Assembly (NCBI GenBank): GCA_037447655.1
Contig: JBBHKE010000182.1
Coordinates: 129,748-155,278, forward strand
DNA: 25,531 bases
Direction of reading: 5' to 3'
Source of the DNA: Zygnema cylindricum
Lineage: Eukaryota > Streptophyta > Zygnematophyceae > Zygnematales > Zygnemataceae
The notes below the pieces were generated by a model that saw nothing but the letters and a program-made list of their open reading frames with translations, searched no databases and had not been told where the DNA came from. The translations under genes and the position numbers were made by a program. Shown here piece by piece: positions 19,301-25,531 of this stretch (its first letter is position 1; the number at the start of each line of letters is the position of its first letter).

Positions 19301-19821
19301 CCTAGGTTTTGCAATTGCATGTTTGGGCCTACAGATATCTAGTGTGAAATTTTAACGGTTTCTAGCTTTTTATCATTTGGGAAAGTAGGCGTCCGCAAAC
19401 TCTACGAACAAATTACAGATTTTATTTACATTTTACGGAGAATTTTTTTCATGTAGCCAATTTCAAAAGCCGATGCTGGAATTTAAGAATATTCATACAC
19501 AAATGTGCTGACTTTGGTTTAACTTTTGTGCCGGACACTTGTGTATTGGAGCGCTAGAGACATTATCCAAATGATTAAATTTCAGCTCTTATTTGAACCT
19601 AAGAATAATAGTTCTCCAATTTCCATAATTGCAAGACTAGCTGGAATTGTTATATATTCTGCTTCAAGTGAAAGTACACCATCTGAAAAAGTACATAGTC
19701 CATACTGACTTAAGGACTTTGGTGGTGGTGAGGCTGTTGGTTGTAATAGATATCTGCGTGACAACAATTTGACTGGGAAAATTCCACAGTCCATCGGTGA
19801 AATGACATCCCTCCAAATCTT
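16325..19821 (+). CDS. Leucine-rich repeat receptor-like protein, 5' part in five exons
   Basis: Exons: 16325-16415, 16544-16655, 17003-17074, 18440-18511, 19750-19821. Exon 1 starts with ATG in good context (gccATGGcg) and encodes a signal peptide (RLLMTTALLFILHVAPSYG). Exon 2 encodes an N-terminal LRR cap with C52-x6-C59 and DISGRVTL. Exons 3-5 are each exactly 72 bases, begin and end in phase 2, and each encode one 24-residue plant LRR: LTGKIAPEVGNLTRLTYL, LSNNKFTGSIPSSIGRL and LRDNNLTGKIPQSIGEM. All phases connect, giving about 140 residues without a stop. The gtaagt, gtgagt, gtgagtg, gtaaga donors are good. Identical 72-base, phase-2 LRR exons are typical of plant LRR receptor kinases, which sense ligands at the plasma membrane. 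No transmembrane or kinase exon was found to 25531, so it may continue outside the window, be an LRR-only protein, or be truncated. The exon 3 acceptor follows a purine-rich run, which is unusual. Confidence 0.8.
16675..16835. repeat. Degenerate tandem repeat in intron 2
   Basis: Three units, starting near 16678, 16747 and 16802, share (GCA)CTCTCTGCTGC, AAT and CCGCAC or similar words. Spacing is roughly 55-70 bases. They lie within intron 2 of the LRR gene. Confidence 0.4.
16924..16963 (+). repeat. G-rich purine tract in intron 2
   Basis: At least five runs of four or more G, separated by A, GA or AA, on the coding strand. This is a pattern that can form a G-quadruplex in DNA or in the unspliced RNA. 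It lies 40 bases upstream of LRR exon 3. Confidence 0.6.
18890..19125. repeat. C/T-rich tract in intron 4
   Basis: Almost pure C and T from about 18985 to 19120, with several C runs of eight. It gives Ser/Pro-rich frames on + and Gly/Glu-rich frames on -, which are composition artefacts. It lies in the 1238-base intron between LRR exons 4 and 5. Confidence 0.8.
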
Positions 19822-20192
19822 GTAAGATCGAATAATGAACAAAGCCAATTGTTACTTGATAAATGATCTAAGACTAGGTTTGAAAACGGTGTTAAGGCGC
19901 AAAAGGATTTTTTAGCAATTCATGTATGTTGGCGCAAGTTTTTATGTTGCACAGTAGTATTTTTTCTTCATTCAATTTCTTTGACAATCACAATGCACGT
20001 CTCTTTAGAAAGATCTATTGTATGTAATTGACACTATAGATAGTCAGTTTGATTATAAAGCAACATAAACATATTAAATAGCTTCTTATTATGATTTAAA
20101 GCCCCTAATGCTTCCAAGCGAATTTCGGTACAATCTAAAGGATCATTGCAACTTAGAGTGTGTACAAAATCCCCTCCTTGCCTTCTTCTCCG

Positions 20193-20226
<34 letters not shown>

Positions 20227-21300
20227 CTGCAATTCCTCAAGGACTCTCACCTCTCTCCATTCTTGTTTCCTCATTTTTCAAATTTCGTGCACAATTTTTT
20301 TCTCCTTCTTTCTAGCCTAGCCTACCCTCCCCCCTCCTACTCTTCTCTCCGCTCACTTTCCCTTACCTACCCTCCACTTGCTTCTCTTTCACTCCTCGTA
20401 GCCTTTCTGCTCCATTCTTTCTTTCTCGATGTCGAATCGCTAGTGCTTCCATTATCCTTCCTTTACCTTGAACCATCTACCTTAGTGCTTTCGCCGCTAA
20501 GGAAAACCTAATATAGAGAGTGGTGCTCTAATGGCAAGAGAGAGAGGCGGTAGGAAGGAAGTGAGATTTTCCATAAGAATGGGGAAAGGGAGAGTTGATA
20601 AGATCAACATCACATCGGACTGAGAAACAAACTCGCACACTAACTAGTAGGAGCAAACAAAATTCACAAAGGTAACGCACTCATACACTGGAAGAATCAC
20701 ACGAAGGTTTCGGATGAAATACGCATATATACTTCTAAACTTACGTGTCCGTCAAGGTTGCTCCACATTTACAGCTGCCTTCAATCTTCAAATCTTGGAG
20801 AAGCAACACTAATCAAACTACTTTGGTGTCTTATCCCCAAAATTGGATGTCAATCTCTCATTGCAAAGATTATGGCATTTTAAATTGCATCGTCCCATAG
20901 ATACATAGCATGTTTAAAACTATGGATCATGGCCCCAACCATTTTTGTTCATCGTCTTGTTCATCCTCTCTCTGATTTTGTTAGAATCATGTGAATTTAG
21001 GAGTTAACCTTGTGCCTTATCACCCCATCGTCTATCAATAATTTTTATAGGCACAAATTCTCCTCCATTATTTGGCCAGATTGATTTCAACTTACGTTCA
21101 AAATGTCACTTCGCCAAAAAATCCCACTCTTTTGAACTTGTTCGAAGTTCTAGCTTACGTTTTCAGAAGGTGCACTCACGATTTCCTCGAGTAATCGTTC
21201 ACAATTACAAAGATGTACTAGCAACTGCTACACCTTTAGGCTTTCACAATTCTGCAAAGATCCACAAGTCTAAACTCTAACGATCGAAAGCTCTGCGAGG
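19822..21300. other. No gene recognised; contains a 33-base C run
   Basis: The sequence begins with the donor of LRR exon 5. A run of 33 C lies at 20193-20225, followed by C/T-rich DNA to about 20500. I searched by eye for further 72-base LRR exons and kinase motifs and found none. It may be a long intron. Confidence 0.5.
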
Positions 21301-21368
21301 TGAGATTTTTGAATGTCTTCTTTTAGTGTAGCGATGAGATTTTTGAATGTCTTATTTCAGTGTAGCGA
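21301..21368. repeat. 34-base tandem duplication
   Basis: Two adjacent copies (21301-21334, 21335-21368) share TGAGATTTTTGAATGTCTT and TGTAGCGA and differ only at a few bases between them. Confidence 0.75.
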
Positions 21369-21612
21369 TTACATCCATTCAATTACCTAGCACCTTCAGG
21401 TTTCAACCCATGGACATGACTGTTCTTGATCACCCACTTTGAATTTTCCTCAGAGGTAGGACACAATTGGTGATGCCATTAGTACAACCATTACATCCAT
21501 TCAATTGCTCAACGCCTTCAAGTTTCACCTTACAGACATACGTGTTCTTTATAACCTGCCTCCAATTTTGCTGAAAGGTGTGAAACAACTGTGGATGCCA
21601 TATGCGCAGGTC
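21369..21612. repeat. 122-base diverged tandem repeat, possibly from coding DNA
   Basis: Copies at 21369-21490 and 21491-21612 both start TTACATCCATTCAATT and share CACCTTCA or CGCCTTCA, GTTTCA, GACAT, TGTTCTT and AATTTT in order. Read on the - strand, the second copy gives an open frame (VIKNTYVCKVKLEGVEQLNG), whose counterpart in the first copy is broken by stops. It may be a relic of a protein repeat; no family was recognised. Confidence 0.5.
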
Positions 21613-23136
21613 ACCCTCCAGTGTCATTTGGTGCACGGACTGGTCATTGCCTTTTGGCCTCCTCTATATAATCTTACTTTGCATACTATCACTAGTAAAC
21701 CCTTGAAACAAATGTCCCAACAAAATGTTGGACCACTATGCTTAGGTCTAGGTAGCCGTGACCCTGCCTCCTACTTTTTGCATCGGAGGTACATTGATAT
21801 GGTTCATGAGACCATAAGGTGTCATTGAACCGGACCTTAGTGACATTCTTTTCACAATAATCATCCCAATCCTGCAGGTTTTACTTGACCGTCCCGTGGG
21901 TAGTAACATTGATCCTTTTAAGACTGTCAATTTTGTGATGTCCATAAATAAACTCTCATCAGTTCAAGCGTGGTATATCGCCCCTGTATTTATTTTTAAC
22001 TTTGACCTCATCTCTCACTGCTTTTATACTTCTCATAGACGTGAGCGCAAAATTCAAATACATATCTAAAGAAATTGCAAAATCAGGGAACTGGTCACCA
22101 AAGTTATCTCAAGCTGAATAAAATTAACACGTCCGCTCCGTAAAAGGGTCCACGTCCTCCTTTGTTTTGTTCGCTTTGTATGAAATAGCAAAAGACGTTT
22201 CAATATCTACCAGTGTAATGCTTCAGCGATCTTAAAAGGTAGTCTTTTAATTTTAAAGCCAAGGGTGATTTGTCAATAGGGCAAAAACTAAAAGTTTTTT
22301 CACTTTCATTTTGACATACACTAAGCAACTAGAAAGCAAAAGTTTGGGCGGATTTTTGCCCTTGTATAGTCGATCGTTTCCGTTCTATGTTTCCTGAATA
22401 TTTAGTTATTCCACATTGGTAGTTTTAACGATTTTTGTTGTAACATCTATTTTTAAGGGGTAAACATGTCACGGGCTTTAAGTAGAATTTACTTAAAGAT
22501 GATGGGGCGGATTTGATCACGTTAAAACTACACAAATACATTGCGCGGTTTGACGTATTGGTCTTGTTCTCGTCAGTAATGTGTTTTCGTTTTGTGCAAT
22601 TGGTCTAGGATGGTATGTATTGTTTAGTGCGAAGTAAACGACATCGTGCACGAGGTCTAGTGCACGTTGATTTTTGGTAAAGATATGTCTTGGTAGGTGA
22701 AGCGTGTTTGTCCCGTACTGTAAAGGAGAGCTTTTATGAGTAAGGGTGAGAGTAAGGAATAAAATCTTTGGCTCAATACATGAGTGCAAGTTCTTTAATC
22801 TTTGAATGAGATATCGATCCAATCCAAAACTTGTTTGAGAGTGTAGCTAGTAAAGAAGAAAATTGATTATGGAGCAACAAGAATTAAAAGAGTTTGGTGT
22901 GACTATCATGGTTTTCATTCAGATGACAAATGTAAAACCATGGAGGGCCATTCTTTAATATTTTGCAATGAAATTGTCAACTTAAAGCGCATGGCAGCTA
23001 GAATATTTGGGTGATGCTAAGTATCGCCACAATTTACGCGTAGACAAGAATACAGATTCCAAGTGCTACAAAATATTCATATCTTCAGCTACAATCATGT
23101 TGACACTAATGATATAATAAATTACCACCTTCGAGC
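21613..23136. other. Gene-free stretch
   Basis: No convincing gene on either strand. Frames at 21505-21828 (+), 21748-21945 (-) and 22517-22822 (-) have no motifs. A short hairpin, CGTGCAC to GTGCACG, lies at 22645-22666. Confidence 0.45.
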
Positions 23137-23405
23137 ACTTTTCAAAACATTTAGTCATATTTAGGTTATACTTCAAATGAAAAGCAATTGAATATACTTT
23201 AAATGGTGCTTGGCGCGTGGACTTAACTAAGTTTTTTTCCCTACTTACGCACATAGGACCAAATTGTAGATTTCAAGAAGGAAGCCAACTTTTCAAAACA
23301 TTTAGTCATATTTAGGTTATACTTCAAATGAAAAGCAATTGAATTAGTTTTTTTCCCTACTTACGCACATAGGACCAAATTGTCGATTTCAAGAAGGAAG
23401 CCAAC
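23137..23405. repeat. Tandem duplication with an internal deletion
   Basis: Segment A (23137-23193) recurs at 23288-23344 and segment B (23230-23289) at 23346-23405. In the first copy 36 bases separate A and B; in the second only one. Copies are nearly identical (one base differs in B), so the duplication is recent. Confidence 0.85.
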
Positions 23406-23472
23406 AAAGATAAAGCTAGAAGGATACCAATGCGTTGATGAATATGAAAAGAAAAGAGAATATACTAATTAC

Positions 23473-24492
23473 TATTGCGTATCGGTAAGGATTTGCCGAT
23501 AACCGATATGGGCCATTTTTCGGGTTGCCGATAATCGATACATTGGTACGATATATCGCCATCGGTGTTAACACTGATAAATAACCGATAATATCGGATG
23601 TTTATCGGCGATAACACCGATATCGATAACTATCGGCGATAACTGTACAGGCCGTACAGATAAATGTACGGCCAGTACACTTAACTATACGTGTTATTCC
23701 CCGGACGGTCTGAAAATTCCAGGCCTTTTTTGGACCGTTTTTTAGACTGTTTTTTACACCGTTTTTAGATCATTTTAGACCGTTTTTACATGGTTATTCA
23801 TACCGTTTTCTTGTCCTTTTTTAGACCGTTTTTATCCTTTTTATTCCGTTTTTCAGACCGTTTTCAGTAGGGCATATTTGGTCCGTTTTTTATGCCGTTT
23901 TTAACCGTTTTTTAGATCGTTTTTTTTTTACCTTTTTATTCTGTTTTTTTTGGACTGTTTTTTATGATCATTCTTTCTCGACCGGTTTTTCTGTTCGTTC
24001 TTTTCACCATTTTTTTAGACCGCTCTTCTGACTGTTTTTTTTAGACCGTTTTTTAACAACGTTTTTCTGACCGTTTTTTGGACCGTTTTTATAGGTTTTT
24101 TTTCATACCTTTTTCTTCAGACCCTTTTTTTTGAAAAATTCGGATTTACAAATTTACAATGTAACTTAATTTTTTCGTTTCGGTGCTATAGTTTTAGAAC
24201 TATAAAGTATTGTTAAATTTGTCAACGTTTATGTGCTGCGTTGTCCGTAATAAATTTCAGTTAAACAGATATGGAACAGATTCTTATACATGGCATGCCA
24301 CGCTATATAAAGTCAACAACATAATACAGTATGTTATAAAGTACTATTATATGCATACTATATTTTCTTAAGTTATCGCCGATATGGAATTTGTTGGTCT
24401 CAGACCGATATATCGGGACATCTGACCTTTCGATAACCGATAACTATGGGTATCGGTGTTATCGCGATAAATTTTTACCAATACACAACACT
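23473..24492. mobile_element. CGATA-rich hAT-like non-autonomous element
   Basis: The left end (TATTGCGTATCGGTAAGG) and the complement of the right end (TAGTGTTGTGTATTGGTAAA) align after a three-base gap, and both ends are dense in CCGATA and GATATATCG subterminal words. Near-identical flanks, ACTAATTAC (23464-23472) and ACTATTAC (24493-24500), resemble an 8-base target duplication. TAGTGTTG-type ends and 8-base duplications are hAT traits. The interior is a minisatellite and there is no transposase. Confidence 0.6.
23725..24135. repeat. Degenerate GACCGTTTTT minisatellite
   Basis: Dozens of short units built on GACCGTTTTTTAGA and variants (TTTTATACCG, GACTGTTTTTT) fill the interior of the CGATA-rich element. 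Unit lengths vary from about 10 to 20 bases. Confidence 0.8.
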
Positions 24493-24624
24493 ACTATTAC
24501 ATAATTGATAAAGTAAAACATGATTTCTAATATTTTTTGTAATATACGAAGTGTATACCCGTTTTTTCTCGGGGCTATTTATTTACTTCGAAGTGAAGAT
24601 TAAACGTCGATGAAATTTTCCAGA

Positions 24625-24692
24625 CACGGAAAATATTTCCCGTTTAATAAACTAATGTCACGGAAAATATTTCCCGTTTAATAAACTAATGT
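24625..24692. repeat. Perfect 34-base tandem duplication
   Basis: Copies 24625-24658 and 24659-24692 are identical. Each starts CACGGAAAATATTTCCCG, which itself contains the short palindrome GGAAAATATTTCC. Confidence 0.9.
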
Positions 24693-25531
24693 TCCAGGGT
24701 TCACGGCAAAGTCTCACATCCGAGGACTGAGAAAAAAATATCGATGCCTAGAGATTTCATAAAAGTGATGGTTTTTCATTCAATAATGAGTGAAAAATAA
24801 CTTTACAAAATTTTTATGGCTTTACCAAGAAAAGATTGTAAAATTTTCACACGAATGTGAGGACTATTCGGGCAAAAGATAGAATATGAATACAGGAACG
24901 TACATTAGTGAAGGGCTAGTGCGCATCTAACGCAAATGTTTTTTTTTATCTCTACTTCGTTAGAAAGTGTGAGAGAACCAAACATAGTGGGGTCTTTTCC
25001 CAAAACAAATGTGAACATGTTGTTTCTTTTTCTACAACCTTCTGGTTTTTGGTTTCTTTTATTTTCTTTATCACAAGAAAAAACTCATTAATTCTTGAAG
25101 GTATGTTTAGTATATATTGACATTGTACATCGCCACTTTGATTTCAAAAGCACCACTCTTGGGTGGGCCGAGTGGTGATTTGGTATTGGGGTGTGTTTCA
25201 AAAGGATTTCTCTAACAAACGATTAGAAATAGATTTTATTCTTACGATACAATTAGATTTTTAAAAACAAACATGTCATGTTATCTCTTGTTTCACATTT
25301 CCAATTGTAAAATAGACAAAAACGGAGAAAAGAGGGGGTGAAAAGGGGAGGAAGCAGGTCAAATACATGAATTACAAGAAAATCTAGTAGAAATTTGTAT
25401 TTCAATTTTAGGGAGGGTGATGTTGTATAAAACCCCCACAAATTTACTTACCAAGGATTGATACTTAATTCTTTTTTGGTGTATTATCTTCTAGTACATA
25501 CTAACTAAATGACATTTTTGGGGGGAGGATG
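24693..25531. other. Gene-free stretch to the window end
   Basis: AT-rich with no supported gene. A small hairpin (CACCACTC 25151-25158 with GAGTGGTG 25170-25177) is the only structure seen. The - strand frame at 25253-25441 lacks any motif. Confidence 0.45.

Noticed and set aside
20034-20511. Proline- and glycine-rich frames around the C run
   Set aside because: They depend on the 33-base C homopolymer, which also makes the frame uncertain.
1-25531. CRISPR array, rRNA or prokaryotic operon
   Set aside because: No regularly spaced identical repeats, no rRNA core sequence, and intron-containing genes show the host is eukaryotic.

Overview
This window looks like nuclear DNA of a land plant. 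The best evidence is a receptor-like gene on the + strand (16325-19821) whose leucine-rich repeats sit on three separate exons of exactly 72 bases, all in the same phase, as in plant LRR receptor kinases. A multi-exon gene on the - strand (7341-11817) resembles the telomere-maintenance protein CTC1. The rest is mostly intron, small inverted-repeat transposons, homopolymer and pyrimidine tracts, and tandem duplications. The species cannot be read from the sequence. A fern or other seed-free plant would fit the element at 4076-7044, but that is only a guess.

Layout. 1-3570: gene-free, with a homopolymer-rich start, the end of a CGATA-rich (hAT-like) element and an inverted-repeat element at 1270-1922. 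3640-4050: a pyrimidine tract. 4076-7044: a sharply AT-rich block unlike its surroundings. It holds the tail of one reading frame (+), a convergent 382-residue frame (-), and a divergent 434-residue frame (+) that is the front part of a protein-primed-type family B DNA polymerase. The 239 bases between the two divergent frames contain a perfect 24-base palindrome and a nested hairpin. This looks like a fragment of a linear plasmid, virus-like element or mobile organelle element that entered the nuclear genome. It is the most interesting object in the window.

7341-11817 (-): nine exons can be chained with matching phases except at one join; further exon-like pieces lie upstream. Two of the upstream pieces run into stops before their splice donors, so the gene may be decayed or only partly resolved. 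11818-16260: a cluster of small non-autonomous elements (12335-13015, 13333-14048, 14931-15814) and hairpins. 16261-19821: promoter-proximal ACGT boxes, signal peptide exon, LRR cap exon and three LRR exons, with G-rich and C/T-rich tracts inside the introns. No later exon (more LRRs, membrane span, kinase) could be found up to 25531. 19822-25531: no gene recognised; tandem duplications at 21301-21612, 23137-23405 and 24625-24692, and a nearly complete CGATA-rich hAT-like element at 23473-24492 with an internal minisatellite.

I see no functional link between the host genes and the AT-rich block. Exon models and family names come from reading alone, without alignment or transcript data.
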